DNA from: Actinoplanes campanulatus
GTDB taxonomy: Bacteria > Actinomycetota > Actinomycetes > Mycobacteriales > Micromonosporaceae
Length of the DNA: 64,000 nucleotides
Direction of reading: 5' to 3'
Assembly (NCBI RefSeq): GCF_014647795.1
Contig: NZ_BMPW01000015.1
Coordinates: 207,278 to 271,277 of the forward strand
Both the position numbers and the translations under genes were made by a program. Each line of letters begins with the position of its first letter. Position 1 is the first letter of the stretch. This document shows, in pieces, positions 41,616-51,024 of the stretch. Below the pieces are notes generated by a model. It was not told where the DNA came from. It saw nothing but the letters and a program-made list of their open reading frames with translations, and did not search any database.

Positions 41616-44600
41616 TCATCCCGGCTGTTCCTCGGACAGGCGGGCCAGCAGTTCGCGGGCCTGGGCGGCGGAATCCGGAACGCCGGCCTCCTCGGCGGCG
41701 GCGAGGGTGTCGTCCAGGACCCGGCGGGCCGCGTCGGGCTCACCGGCCGCGATGATCATCCGGCCCAGCATCGGCCCGACCCGCGCCATGCCCAACGGCA
41801 CGCCGAGTCGCCGGAAGCTCAGGAACACGTCGGCCAGCTCGTCGAAGGCGGTCTGCACCTCGTCGAGCATCAGGTGGATGGCAGCCAGGTCCGCCCGGGC
41901 CCAGGTGGCCGCCCGCGGATTCCGCACCTTCTGGAAGAGGCGCAGACGCCTCAGCTGCCAGGTCAGGGCTTCGTCGTACTTCTTCTGCACACAGAGGTCG
42001 TCGCCGATCTGACCACAGGTCACGGCCTCCGATTCGAAGTCGCCCTGCCGCTCGTAGACCGGTAGTTCCCGCTCCCGGCGGATCTCCAGCGCCTCGTCGA
42101 TCTCACCGCGCTGCTCCTTGATGTCGGCGATCCGGCCCCAGCAGAGGGCGACGGAACGGGCGCTCCCGAGCCGTTCGTGGACCGGCATCTCGTCCTCGTG
42201 GAGGATCCGCAAGGCCTCGTCGTACTCGCCGCGTTCGGCCAGGATGCCGGCGATCTTCCCCCAGCACAGCGCGACCGAACGCACGTCACCGAGTGCCTGG
42301 TGGACCGGCAGCACGACGTCCCGGCGGATCCGCAGCACCTCGTCGAGCTCACCGCGATGTTCCAGGACGTCGGCAATCTCGCCCCAGCACAGCGCGACGG
42401 AACGGCCGTCACCGAGTCGTTCGTAGATCGGCAGCTCGACCTCACGGCGGATCCGCAGCACCTCGTCGAACTCGTCCTGCCGGTACAGAATGTCGGCGAT
42501 CTTGCCCCAGCAGACGGCGGTCGAGTAGACGTCACCGAGCCTCTCGTAGACCGGCAGCACGACATCCCGGCGAATGTGCAGGCTCTCCCCGTAGTCACCG
42601 CGCATGTACTCGACATCGGCGATCCGGCCCCAGGTCACCGCGACCCCGTGGTCGTCACCCAGGCGCTCGTGGATCGGCATCACGATCTCGTGGCAGATCC
42701 GCAGAGCCTCGTCGAACTCACCCCGCAGATACAGGACGTCGGTGATCTTGCTCCAACAGGCCGCCACCGAGCTCAGCTCACCGCTGCGCTCGTGCACCGG
42801 CAGGACGATGTCCCGAAGGATCCGCAGAACCTCGTCGAACTCACCACGCCGGTGCAGGATGTCGGAGATCGTCCCCTGACAGACCGCGGCCTCATGCTCG
42901 TTGTCCACCGCGACGAACAGCTGATATGCGCGGTTCAGCAACTCGGCCGCCTCATCCAGTTCGCCACGGCCGATCAGGTAGGTGCCGTACTCCGCCAGGA
43001 CCCGGGCCTGACCCACCAGCATGTCCTCGTCGGCACCGCCGTCGCGTGTCTGCTCGACGGCACGGGTCAGCAGCCGGCCGGCAGCCTCGCCGTCGCCACT
43101 GACACGGGCGGCATCAGCGGTGAACCGGAGCAGATTCACCGGCACGGGGTGTCGGTGCCGGTCCAGCAGATCGATCGCGGCCTCCCCGAATTCGAACGCC
43201 TCCACGGCCGGCCCGGTGCGGAGCACGTGAATGGCGTTGGCCGCACAGCACCCGGTGACCCGCGGATCGTCCGCTCGAAGTGCGAGCACGGCCAGTTGCA
43301 GCTCGAGATCGAGGTGACGCCGGACCGCGCCGTCGGCCCCACCCCAGGCCGTGAACAGCGGCTCGACGACGATCCGGGCCAGCTCGGCGCTCTCGGCGTC
43401 GGTGAGTGGGTCGAGTCGGCCGGCGGTCAGCGCGTTGGCGGCGACCGCAACCTTCCGCGGGTCGAAGAGATCCGGTGCCGCGTCCACCAGGCCCAGCCCG
43501 AGAAGCCGGGCCGCCGACCCGCCGGAGCGCCGGGCCAGGACCGTCACGGCCGCCTTCGGCACCGGAACCTGAAAGACGGTGAGATCCCGCAGCAGTGCTC
43601 GGTGCCGCGGGCCGGCCTGTTCCAGGAGCGCGTCGAGGGCCAGGTTCTCCAGGAAGCCTCGAACCTCCGCCTCCTTCGGCAGCTCGCCCTGGTTCAGGTA
43701 GACCTCCATCTCGGCGACCACCGCCTCGGCCCGCGCCAGGTCGACCCCGTCGTTGAGGACCAGGCGTGATCCGATGAGGTCCTGCAACCCGGGATTGCCC
43801 CGGCTGACCGCCACCGCCCGCTCGGCGAGCACGGACCGCTCCGCCCACCGCTCCGGGCTGGTCCGCGCCTGCTGCCGGCCGAGCAGCTTGTGCTGGGCGA
43901 CCGTCGACAGAGGCCGCAGCGACACCGCCTTGAGCCGCTCCTCCAGACCGCCCAGAGCGAACCGGAACCGGCTGGTCAGCAGCAGGCGGCTGTCGGTCCC
44001 GGCCGGGTCGAAGGCCCGCAGCACGGCGGCCAGGACCGGCGCCGCCTCTCGATCGACCGTCGGCAGGCCCGATTCGCCGACCTGGAGCAACCGCTCCAGG
44101 TCGTCAATGATCAAGAGCAGTGGGCAGCCGTCCCCGGCCTGCGCGCACGGCCCGGCCAACAGGTCGGTGAGCAGCGCCTCCAACGCCTCCGGGCGCTCCG
44201 TGGCGAGTTCCCGCCGGGAGGCGACCATCGACCGGGCGGCCGGATCGGTACGGACGGCTTCGGCCACCGCGTCCAGGATCGCGGCCGCCGAATAGTCACC
44301 GAAGACGACGGCCGGGACCAGGTCGGGGCGCCGGTCCGCGATCCGGGCCGCCAGGCTGGACTTGCCGAGCCGGCCCTGCCCGTGCAGCAGCACCCCGGCG
44401 TGCTGTCCGGACCGCAGGGCCCGCAGCGCCCGTTGCAGCTCCGGGCGACGGCCCACGAACATCTCCGGGGCGGTTACCGGGATGTGCCGTTTCCGGTCCA
44501 GGAACACTCTCGTGCCGTGCACCGGAGACACCCGGGAACGCCGTCTCGTACCGGACACCAGACGGCCACCGCCGGACGGCCCCAACCACAGGCGAGCCAG

Positions 44601-45668
44601 GTGCCAGTCGGGGCGGACCGTGTCGTCGGGCGAGTTCAGCAGGGCGCGGACGGCGTCGCCGACGGCCGGCGCCAAGTCGGTGTGGTCGCTCAGCCGGGCG
44701 TACAGGTGCCTCGCGAACAGGGTCGCTGACCGGTCGCCGACCGAACCGTCCCAGCCGAGCACCGCCGGCACGCCCGCGGACACCAGCGCCGTGGCCATCG
44801 AGTGGGCGAGCAGCCCGCCCGGACCGCCGACGTGGTCCTCGGAACGGCGGCCGGCGCCACCCGGCAGGTGCCCCGACTCGGTCGCCGCCGTGGCCGTGAG
44901 GCACGCCGACACGAACAGCAGCCGCGGCATCCGGCTCAGCGACCCGGCCAGAACCGCGGCGGTGACCGGCAGATCGTCGCCGACCTCGTCCTCCATGAGC
45001 AGCACCGGCGCCCCGGCATCGCCCGGATGCCGGTTCGTGCCGTGGCAGGACAGGTGCACCACGGGCAGCCCACCCAGGTCGGCGAGCCGGCGGCCGAGCT
45101 GCACCGGGTTGCCGGTGTCCTCGACCACGAGATCGACCCGGGTCTCGTCGATCGCATCGAGGATCGCCGCCTCCTCCGCCTCGAAATCGAGCTCGTCATG
45201 GCGTCGCGGCGACGACGCCATGAACGCCAGGCCCAGCCGGAAACCATCCGGCTCCGGCAGGGGGTCCGGCCGCCCGAGCCGCCGCACCACACAGAACCGG
45301 GACAACGGGTTCGCGGCGAGGAACCCCTCGACCGGATGCGCCAGCAGCTCGAACGGCGCCCGCAGCACGGCCCACGCCCGCGCCGACGGGCTCCGCGGGC
45401 CGCGGACCTCGAAGATCAGCGGTGCCGCCGCCTGGTCCAGCAACGCGATGAGCTGGGCCTCGTCGCCGTCCAGCCAGGACCACAGCTCACGGCCGAGCGT
45501 GGTGAAGACATCGTGACCCGAGCCGGCCCGCACCGCCCGCACATATCGCTCGCCGAGATCCGCGAGCAGCACCTCGTCCGCCGTGCCGATCTCGCGGCGC
45601 GGCCCGATCCGCGCGCCGGCGGCCAGCACCTCGAAGTGCGTGTCGTCGACCACCAGGCCGGTATCCAT
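41616..45668 (-). CDS. CHAT protease - STAND ATPase - TPR protein (NLR-like)
   Basis: A 1350-residue protein. The N-terminal CHAT (caspase-like) peptidase (about 1-345) has H209 in HLSCHGTN and C256 in FVSACLTA. A STAND/NB-ARC-like ATPase follows (about 405-800): the P-loop is GQGRLGKSS (K436) and Walker B IIDDLE (about 522). The C-terminal half holds TPR-like repeats, seven of them exactly 41 residues long (941-1227). In this architecture the repeats sense a trigger, the ATPase oligomerises and the protease is unleashed, as in bacterial NLR-like defence or cell-suicide proteins (established for relatives, inferred here). ATG 45668 is taken; the frame extends upstream as antisense of the M28 gene and is rejected. 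It is divergent from a membrane protein. Confidence 0.87.
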   Translation of the reverse strand: MDTGLVVDDTHFEVLAAGARIGPRREIGTADEVLLADLGERYVRAVRAGSGHDVFTTLGRELWSWLDGDEAQLIALLDQAAAPLIFEVRGPRSPSARAWAVLRAPFELLAHPVEGFLAANPLSRFCVVRRLGRPDPLPEPDGFRLGLAFMASSPRRHDELDFEAEEAAILDAIDETRVDLVVEDTGNPVQLGRRLADLGGLPVVHLSCHGTNRHPGDAGAPVLLMEDEVGDDLPVTAAVLAGSLSRMPRLLFVSACLTATAATESGHLPGGAGRRSEDHVGGPGGLLAHSMATALVSAGVPAVLGWDGSVGDRSATLFARHLYARLSDHTDLAPAVGDAVRALLNSPDDTVRPDWHLARLWLGPSGGGRLVSGTRRRSRVSPVHGTRVFLDRKRHIPVTAPEMFVGRRPELQRALRALRSGQHAGVLLHGQGRLGKSSLAARIADRRPDLVPAVVFGDYSAAAILDAVAEAVRTDPAARSMVASRRELATERPEALEALLTDLLAGPCAQAGDGCPLLLIIDDLERLLQVGESGLPTVDREAAPVLAAVLRAFDPAGTDSRLLLTSRFRFALGGLEERLKAVSLRPLSTVAQHKLLGRQQARTSPERWAERSVLAERAVAVSRGNPGLQDLIGSRLVLNDGVDLARAEAVVAEMEVYLNQGELPKEAEVRGFLENLALDALLEQAGPRHRALLRDLTVFQVPVPKAAVTVLARRSGGSAARLLGLGLVDAAPDLFDPRKVAVAANALTAGRLDPLTDAESAELARIVVEPLFTAWGGADGAVRRHLDLELQLAVLALRADDPRVTGCCAANAIHVLRTGPAVEAFEFGEAAIDLLDRHRHPVPVNLLRFTADAARVSGDGEAAGRLLTRAVEQTRDGGADEDMLVGQARVLAEYGTYLIGRGELDEAAELLNRAYQLFVAVDNEHEAAVCQGTISDILHRRGEFDEVLRILRDIVLPVHERSGELSSVAACWSKITDVLYLRGEFDEALRICHEIVMPIHERLGDDHGVAVTWGRIADVEYMRGDYGESLHIRRDVVLPVYERLGDVYSTAVCWGKIADILYRQDEFDEVLRIRREVELPIYERLGDGRSVALCWGEIADVLEHRGELDEVLRIRRDVVLPVHQALGDVRSVALCWGKIAGILAERGEYDEALRILHEDEMPVHERLGSARSVALCWGRIADIKEQRGEIDEALEIRRERELPVYERQGDFESEAVTCGQIGDDLCVQKKYDEALTWQLRRLRLFQKVRNPRAATWARADLAAIHLMLDEVQTAFDELADVFLSFRRLGVPLGMARVGPMLGRMIIAAGEPDAARRVLDDTLAAAEEAGVPDSAAQARELLARLSEEQPG
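41988..42848 (-). repeat. Seven tandem 123-bp repeats encoding 41-residue TPR-like units
   Basis: The repeats have the consensus RGEFDEVLRIRRDVVLPVYE followed by RLGDxxSVALCWGKIADVL. Units begin at 42848, 42725, 42602, 42479, 42356, 42233 and 42110 (reverse strand). Nucleotide identity between units is high (CCGGCGGATCCGCAGCAC recurs), so the array could change length by recombination. Confidence 0.88.
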
Positions 45669-45767
45669 GCCCGACCATATCCGCCCACCGCCCGCGAGTG
45701 TGCACACCGGACGTGCGCCGAAGCCGATCATCCGGGAGGGATCGGCCGAACCGGTGAGAGGTGCGCC

Positions 45768-46376
45768 GTGACATCGATCGGCACACTCGCATGCGTGCGT
45801 ACTCCCCGGGTGAGGTTCTTTCTCGGTCTCGGCTTCTATCTGGCGGCGGCATCGACGGCCGCGCTCGTCCCGTTCCTCACGCTGTCCGGCTATCCGGCGC
45901 TGATCGGCCCGATCCTGGCCTGCGGCGGCGCGATGGCGCTCAACGCCTGGGTGGTCCGGCCACGGCACGGCCCCGCGGTGGCGGCGGCGCTGGCGGCGGT
46001 CCTGCTCTGCGTCGTCGCCGGTGACACCTCGCAGAAGACGGTCCTGGTGGCGGGCGGGCGGGAGACCACCGCGGTGGTCATGGACATCGCGGAGGCCGAA
46101 CTGGACGGCTACCGCTGGTATCGGCTCACCGAGGTGGGCAGCCTCGACGATCTGGGCCGGTGGGCCGGGCCGGAGGATCGGCTGGGCCCGGGCGAGACGC
46201 TGTGGGTGGTCGCCGACCCGGCCGGGCGGGTGGGACCGATGCCGTCGGCGGATGTCGATTTCATCGCCTTCGAGTGGACGGCGACCGTTATCGGCCTGTC
46301 CCTGCTCGGGCTTTTCTGCTGGCTGGCGGTTCGCCCACGCCGCAAGGGCCTGGCCATCGACGCTCGTGTCTTCTAA
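45768..46376 (+). CDS. Small membrane protein divergent from the CHAT-STAND gene
   Basis: A 202-residue protein I do not recognise. Three hydrophobic helices near the N-terminus (VRFFLGLGFYLAAASTAAL, LIGPILACGGAMALNAWVV, AALAAVLLCVVAGD) are followed by a beta-rich domain (about 85-165; DGYRWYRLTEVGS, ETLWVVADPAGRVGP) and a fourth helix (VIGLSLLGLFCWLAV), ending in a basic tail. The layout is DUF3592-like. GTG 45768 has GAGAGG 7 nt upstream. The 99-bp divergent spacing from the CHAT gene makes it a candidate partner or target of that system, but nothing in the sequence proves it. Confidence 0.65.
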   Translation: MTSIGTLACVRTPRVRFFLGLGFYLAAASTAALVPFLTLSGYPALIGPILACGGAMALNAWVVRPRHGPAVAAALAAVLLCVVAGDTSQKTVLVAGGRETTAVVMDIAEAELDGYRWYRLTEVGSLDDLGRWAGPEDRLGPGETLWVVADPAGRVGPMPSADVDFIAFEWTATVIGLSLLGLFCWLAVRPRRKGLAIDARVF

Positions 46377-46415
46377 CGTGATCCTGGTTCCAAAAAGGAC
46401 AGGGGGAGCAGATAG

Positions 46416-48062
46416 ATGAGTCACGACGACGTGACGCCAACCCGGCGTCGATCGTTCCGAGTCATCAGCGCGGCGGCCGTCGCCACCGTACTGACCGTCG
46501 CCCCGGCCACCGCCGCGTCGGCGGGCGGTCACGGGCATGGCGACCGGTGCGACAAGAACGCCAACGACACGTACGCCGAGGTGCTCAAGTGCGTGACGGT
46601 GGACGGCGTGCTGGACCACCTGAAGGTGTTCCAGAAGATCGCTGACCGGAACGACGACGTGTACTACCCGGGCAGCCGTGCCGCGGGCACCGAGGGGTAT
46701 GCGAACAGCGTCCGCTACGTGTCGGCGCTGCTTCGCAAGGCCGGTTACAAGGTGACTCTGGACCCGTTCGAGTTCACCTTCAACTACCCGGCACTGCTCG
46801 AGCAGCTCACCCCGGTGAGCGCGGAGTACGCGACCGGCGCCTTCACCAACAGCCAGTCCGGTGAGGTCACCGGCACGGTCATCCCGGTGGACGTCAACCT
46901 GACCGGCGACCGGGCCACCACCAGTGGCTGCTCGGCCGACGACTTCACCGGCCTGAACTTCACCGGGGCGAACGACATCGCCCTGATCCAGCGCGGTGGC
47001 ACCACCCCGGAGGGCGCGGCGTGCAGCTTCGCCGTCAAGGCGCAGAACGCGCAGGCGGCCGGCGCGGAGGCCGTGATCATCTTCAACCAGGGCAACGACC
47101 CGACCCGTGAGGGCCTGATCGTCGGCACCCTGGGCGTGGACCACGGCGTCACCATCCCGGTTGTCGGCGCCAGCTTCGCCGACGGTTCGGCGCTGGCCGC
47201 GGCCGGCTCGACCGCGCACGTGCGGGTGCTGCCGTCGGAGACCCGGACCGACTACAACGTGATCGCCGACCTGCCCGGCCGGAACAAGAACAACATCGTG
47301 TTCGCCGGCTCGCACCTGGACAGCGTGACCGAGGGCCCGGGCATCAACGACAACGGCTCCGGCTCGGCCGCGATCCTGGAGACCGCGCTGACCCTGGCCA
47401 AGAGCAAGCCGCAGAACAGCCTGCGGTTCGCTTTCTGGGGCGCCGAGGAGGAGGGCCTGATCGGTTCCACGGCGTACGTCGAGGAGCTGCCGCAGGCCGA
47501 GAAGGACAAGATCGCGCTCTACCTGAACTACGACATGGTCGGCTCGCCGAACTACATCTTCCAGGTGTACGACGCGGACCAGTCGTCGTTCCCGGCGCCG
47601 GTCGTGGTGCCGGAGGGCTCGACCGCGCTCGAGGACCTCTTCGAGTCGTACTACACCTGGAAGGGCCAGCCCTACGACGACGCCGAGTTCTCCGGTCGTT
47701 CCGACTACCAGGCGTTCATCGAGGCGGGCATCGCGTCGGGTGGCCTCTTCACCGGCGCCGAGGTCGTCAAGACCGAGCAGCAGGCGGCGATCTGGGGTGG
47801 CACGGCCGGCGCGTCGTTCGACCCGAACTATCACCAGCCCGGCGACAAGATCGACAACCTGAACCTGAAGGCGCTGGAGATCAACAGCGACCTGATCGCC
47901 TTCGCCCAGCTCACCTACGCCTTCTCGACCGAGTCGGTGAACGGTGTGAAGGGTAAGCCGGTCCCCGGTAAGCCGATCAAGCTGCCGGCCCCGGCCGGTC
48001 CGCAGGGCACCTTCAACACCGGTGACGGTGGCGACGAGCACGTCCACCGCCCGGCGGCGTGA
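46416..48062 (+). CDS. Secreted M28-family zinc aminopeptidase with PA domain
   Basis: A 548-residue exported peptidase. The signal peptide (RRRSFRVISAAAVATVLTVAPATAASA) contains an arginine cluster that may be Tat-like. The M28 core has zinc ligands H300 (AGSHLDSV), D312 (GINDNGSGS), E345 next to the catalytic E344 (GAEEEGLIG), D373 (NYDMVG) and H473 (NYHQPGD). A protease-associated (PA) domain is inserted at about 140-270 (ALIQRGGTTPEGAACSF). It resembles the Streptomyces griseus aminopeptidase type, removing N-terminal hydrophobic residues. AGGGGGAG lies 8 nt before ATG 46416. It is followed by a strong terminator shared with divIVA. Confidence 0.9.
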   Translation: MSHDDVTPTRRRSFRVISAAAVATVLTVAPATAASAGGHGHGDRCDKNANDTYAEVLKCVTVDGVLDHLKVFQKIADRNDDVYYPGSRAAGTEGYANSVRYVSALLRKAGYKVTLDPFEFTFNYPALLEQLTPVSAEYATGAFTNSQSGEVTGTVIPVDVNLTGDRATTSGCSADDFTGLNFTGANDIALIQRGGTTPEGAACSFAVKAQNAQAAGAEAVIIFNQGNDPTREGLIVGTLGVDHGVTIPVVGASFADGSALAAAGSTAHVRVLPSETRTDYNVIADLPGRNKNNIVFAGSHLDSVTEGPGINDNGSGSAAILETALTLAKSKPQNSLRFAFWGAEEEGLIGSTAYVEELPQAEKDKIALYLNYDMVGSPNYIFQVYDADQSSFPAPVVVPEGSTALEDLFESYYTWKGQPYDDAEFSGRSDYQAFIEAGIASGGLFTGAEVVKTEQQAAIWGGTAGASFDPNYHQPGDKIDNLNLKALEINSDLIAFAQLTYAFSTESVNGVKGKPVPGKPIKLPAPAGPQGTFNTGDGGDEHVHRPAA

Positions 48063-48075
48063 CGCACTGAACGAG

Positions 48076-48107
48076 GAAGGCCCGCCCCGGCATCGGGGCG
48101 GGCCTTC
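48076..48107. terminator. Strong bidirectional terminator
   Basis: GAAGGCCCGCCCCG, loop GCAT, CGGGGCGGGCCTTC: a perfect 14-bp stem located between the convergent stops of the M28 peptidase (48062) and the DivIVA gene (48120). Confidence 0.88.
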
Positions 48108-48119
48108 TCCGTTCGGCTG

Positions 48120-48824
48120 TCAGATGTCGCGGCCGCCCGGCTCGGGCGCCGCGGTCAGGTCCATCAGCTGCTGCTGGACGTGGTTGGTCAGCGCCTCCTG
48201 GTAGCTGGTGGCGAGCTGAGCCAGCCGCTCGATCTCGTCGAGCGCGGCGGCCCGCTTCTCCACCAGGCTGTCCATGGCCTCGGTGTGGTTGCGGCGGGCG
48301 TCCGACTCGATGGTGGCCGCCTTGATCTGCGCCTCGCTGGTGAGCTGGTCGGCCTTGTCGCGGGCGTTGGTGATCACCGTCTCCGACTCGCGCTGCGCGT
48401 CGCGCATGTGCTCGTCGGCGGTCCGCTGAGCCATCATCAGCACCCGCGAGTTGCGGTCGTCGTCGCCGGCGATGGTCGGCATCGCACCGGACGGGGCGGC
48501 CTGGCTGCGCGCCCGCTCGAGCTGGGACTGCATGTTCCGCGCGTTCTGCTCGGCGCGGGCCCGGGCCTCCTGGAGCCGCTCCAGCTGGGCGGCCAGGTCG
48601 GCGAACTCGTTGTTGAGGACCATGGTCGCGGCCGGGTTGCCGCCGCCCCCGCCCCCGCCGCGCGCGAGCGTGTCCTTCAGGGCGCCGTTCTCCTCCAGGA
48701 GGCGGGTCAGCTCCCCCTCCACCTCGTCCAGGAAGGCGTCGACCTCTTCCTCGTCGTATCCGCGCTTCCCGATCGGCGGCTTCTTGAACGCCACGTTGTG
48801 AATGTCAGCTGGAGTGAGCGGCAT
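48120..48824 (-). CDS. DivIVA/Wag31-family coiled-coil protein
   Basis: A 234-residue protein. The N-terminal DivIVA domain is clear ([20 protein letters not shown], then [21 protein letters not shown]). A Gly-rich linker (eight glycines) and a long coiled coil (about 85-225, [20 protein letters not shown]) follow. DivIVA proteins mark the growing poles and direct peptidoglycan synthesis. At 234 residues it is near the size of mycobacterial Wag31, but the chromosomal context here (not next to fts/yggT genes) suggests a paralogue. GAGGA lies 5-9 nt before ATG 48824. Confidence 0.88.
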   Translation of the reverse strand: MPLTPADIHNVAFKKPPIGKRGYDEEEVDAFLDEVEGELTRLLEENGALKDTLARGGGGGGGNPAATMVLNNEFADLAAQLERLQEARARAEQNARNMQSQLERARSQAAPSGAMPTIAGDDDRNSRVLMMAQRTADEHMRDAQRESETVITNARDKADQLTSEAQIKAATIESDARRNHTEAMDSLVEKRAAALDEIERLAQLATSYQEALTNHVQQQLMDLTAAPEPGGRDI

Positions 48825-49107
48825 CGTGCTCCTCGGTTCCCCTCGTTTGGGTCGTGCGGCCCGAAATCCTACGCAACGGCCCTGTGCCCCTGCCGTGGGC
48901 ATGATCAAGCAGGCTGGGGCCCCGCGAAATCCCACCGAGACTACCGGCGCCCGAAGCGGCGCGCACGTCCCGGACGTCCGCATCACACTGGAGTTCGCGG
49001 GCGCTGAGCAGACTCGCACGTTACCCCACATCGGCGGCGCGAACGTGATAAAGGCGGATCGCCGGATCCGGCGGACACGGCCCGGCTCCCGGCGTAGATT
49101 CCCGAAG

Positions 49108-49371
49108 ATGAGGGCAAGACGATTCGGAATCGTGTTCTGCCTGATCACGGCCCTGCTGAGCCCGGTCGCGCCGGCCACCGCCGCCGCGCCGCCCGGTGGG
49201 CGTGAGTTCCGGCAGGGATACAAGGACGGCTTCGCGTACGGGCTGGAGTTCGCCCGGACCGATTGCAAGAAACCGATCCGGGCGCAGAGCATCAAGGACA
49301 ACGACTACTGGCGCGGTTACGCGGTGGGGTTGGACCGCGGGTTCGACGCCGGTTACAAGCTGTACTGCTAA
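49108..49371 (+). CDS. Small secreted protein (87 aa)
   Basis: A signal peptide ([27 protein letters not shown], about 27 residues) leads to a 60-residue mature part rich in glycine, tyrosine and aspartate ([37 protein letters not shown]). It has two cysteines that could form one disulfide. I do not recognise the family; homologous repeats of the form GYxxGFxxG hint at two copies of one motif. A long upstream extension in this frame runs antisense to the DivIVA gene and is rejected. Confidence 0.7.
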   Translation: MRARRFGIVFCLITALLSPVAPATAAAPPGGREFRQGYKDGFAYGLEFARTDCKKPIRAQSIKDNDYWRGYAVGLDRGFDAGYKLYC

Positions 49372-49374
49372 AGC

Positions 49375-49749
49375 TCAGTGCCAGAAGACCGCGACGGCCG
49401 CGTTCACCAGGGTGAGCGTGATGATGCCGATGAAGTGGCCTTTGTTGACCTCGTCGCGCTTACGCGGGATGAAGACCATGATGAAGATCATCACGGCGAG
49501 GAGCAGCTTCACGCCGAGCTTGACCGGATCGGGCTCATCGTCGCCGCCGCCACGCAGCGGCGCGGAGAGCGCGATGCCGCTTGCCAGCTGGATGATGGAG
49601 CCCCACAGGATCGCCGGGTTGATCCGGAACTTGCCGGACAGGAACTGCGTGATGGCGCCGCCGAGCAGCAGCGCGAACCCGACCAGGTGTATGAAGAGAA
49701 GAATCAGCCGCAATGCTTCCACGACTCGGAAGCTTGCCAGGGCGCTCAC
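49375..49749 (-). CDS. Small membrane protein (4 TM), translationally coupled to an MFS transporter
   Basis: A 124-residue hydrophobic protein with four membrane segments (LRLILLFIHLVGFALLLGGAI, LWGSIIQLASGIALSA, LGVKLLLAVMIFIMVFIP, FIGIITLTLVNAAVAVFW) and a short acidic loop (GGGDDEPDP). GTG 49749 overlaps the upstream MFS stop in GTGA, so it is made with the transporter. The role is unknown; accessory or CopD-like functions are possible but unsupported. Confidence 0.75.
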   Translation of the reverse strand: MSALASFRVVEALRLILLFIHLVGFALLLGGAITQFLSGKFRINPAILWGSIIQLASGIALSAPLRGGGDDEPDPVKLGVKLLLAVMIFIMVFIPRKRDEVNKGHFIGIITLTLVNAAVAVFWH

Positions 49750-50909
49750 CTGCGGATCGTCACCGGGGTCCGGCGGGCGATCACCGGCTCGGCCGCGAAG
49801 AGCAGCAGCGCCAGCAGGGCGAGCAGTCCGCCGGCCAGCGCGGTCGCCCGGGCGCCCGGCCCGCTGAGCACCGCCGCGCCGAGCAGCGAGCCGCCCGCGA
49901 TGCCGACGTTGAACGCCACCGAGTTGCCGGCCGAGGCCATGTCGGTGCTGCCGGGCGCCACCTCGAGGACCCGGTTCTGCAGGGCCGGGGTGAGCGCGCC
50001 GATGCCGAAACCGGTGACCGCCAGCAGGACCGCGGTCACCGGGCGGGACTCGCCGACCGCGTACTGGGCGATCAGGGCGGCCGCCACCAGCAGCACCGAT
50101 CCGGTGACGGCGCCGCGCTGCCAGCGGTCACTGGCGTAGCCGCCCGCCGCGATGCCCGCGAAATCGGCGAGACCGCGGGCCAACAGCAGGGGTGCGACGG
50201 CTGCGGCCGCGAACCCGGTCACCGCCGTCAGGAACACTTCGGTGTACGTGAAAGCCGTGTACAGCCCGGCAACCGACAGGGTGGTCACCGCGACGACGAC
50301 GGCGTACCGGCGGGCGTCCGGACTGGTGCCGGTGGCCGCGTGGGTCTCCGCGACCCGCACGTCCGGCATGCCGGCCAGCAGGGCGATGAAGGCGGCCAGC
50401 GCGAGCCCGGTCAGGGCCAGGAACGCGGACCGCCAGCCGTACTGCTGGCCGAGCCAGGCGCCGGCCGGGACACCGAGCATCGGGCCGAGCGACGCGCCCG
50501 CGAACACCACGGCGCTGACCCGGCCGCGGACGGTCACGTCGAACATGGCGGCGACGACCGGGGCCACCACGGCCCAGAAGATCGCCTGGGAGAGGGCGGC
50601 GCACAGCCGGGCGGCGAGCAGCACCCCGTAGGTGGGCGCCAGGGCGGACAGCAGGTTCGCCACGGTCAGGGCGAACAGCAGGGCGACGAGCAGCCGGCGG
50701 CGCGGGATGTTTCGGGTGCCGTAGGTCAGGGGGATCGTCACGATCGCGACCGTCACGGCGTACCCGGTGATGAGAAGACCCACGGCCGCGCGCGAGACGC
50801 CCAGGTCTCCGGCGATCAGCGAAAGGATGCCGATGGGCATCGTCTCGGTGGCCACGTAGCAGAAGGCCGACGCGGCGAGGGCCGACATCGCGATGATCCG
50901 GGTGCGCAC
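49746..50909 (-). CDS. MFS transporter, DHA1 (multidrug/arabinose efflux-like)
   Basis: A 387-residue permease with about twelve membrane segments. DHA1 features are the ETMPIGIL motif in helix 1, the GTRNIPRRRLL loop (variant of motif A) and GASLGPMLGVPAGAWLG in helix 5 (motif C of drug/H+ antiporters). GTG 50909 (VRTRIIAMSALAAS) is chosen because the first helix follows at once; ATG 50951 is in frame and would add 14 residues. It probably exports small molecules with proton exchange. Coupled to the 4-TM protein downstream. Confidence 0.82.
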   Translation of the reverse strand: MRTRIIAMSALAASAFCYVATETMPIGILSLIAGDLGVSRAAVGLLITGYAVTVAIVTIPLTYGTRNIPRRRLLVALLFALTVANLLSALAPTYGVLLAARLCAALSQAIFWAVVAPVVAAMFDVTVRGRVSAVVFAGASLGPMLGVPAGAWLGQQYGWRSAFLALTGLALAAFIALLAGMPDVRVAETHAATGTSPDARRYAVVVAVTTLSVAGLYTAFTYTEVFLTAVTGFAAAAVAPLLLARGLADFAGIAAGGYASDRWQRGAVTGSVLLVAAALIAQYAVGESRPVTAVLLAVTGFGIGALTPALQNRVLEVAPGSTDMASAGNSVAFNVGIAGGSLLGAAVLSGPGARATALAGGLLALLALLLFAAEPVIARRTPVTIRR

Positions 50910-51024
50910 CGGCCCACCGTAGCGAAACGCTTCGATGTCATGGGGGTACATCGATCGACAGACCCCCACGGAACCCGTATGTTAGTCCCGGTTCTCGTCC
51001 GGACGACTTACGGAGTTCACAGCG

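Noticed and set aside
41988-42848. The regular 123-bp repeats as a CRISPR array or intergenic repeat
   Set aside because: They are in frame inside a gene with conserved TPR-like protein periodicity and lack spacers.
41616-48047. A 2143-residue open frame on the reverse strand
   Set aside because: The part upstream of 45668 is antisense to the membrane protein and M28 peptidase and has no domain content; the frame is open only because of high GC.
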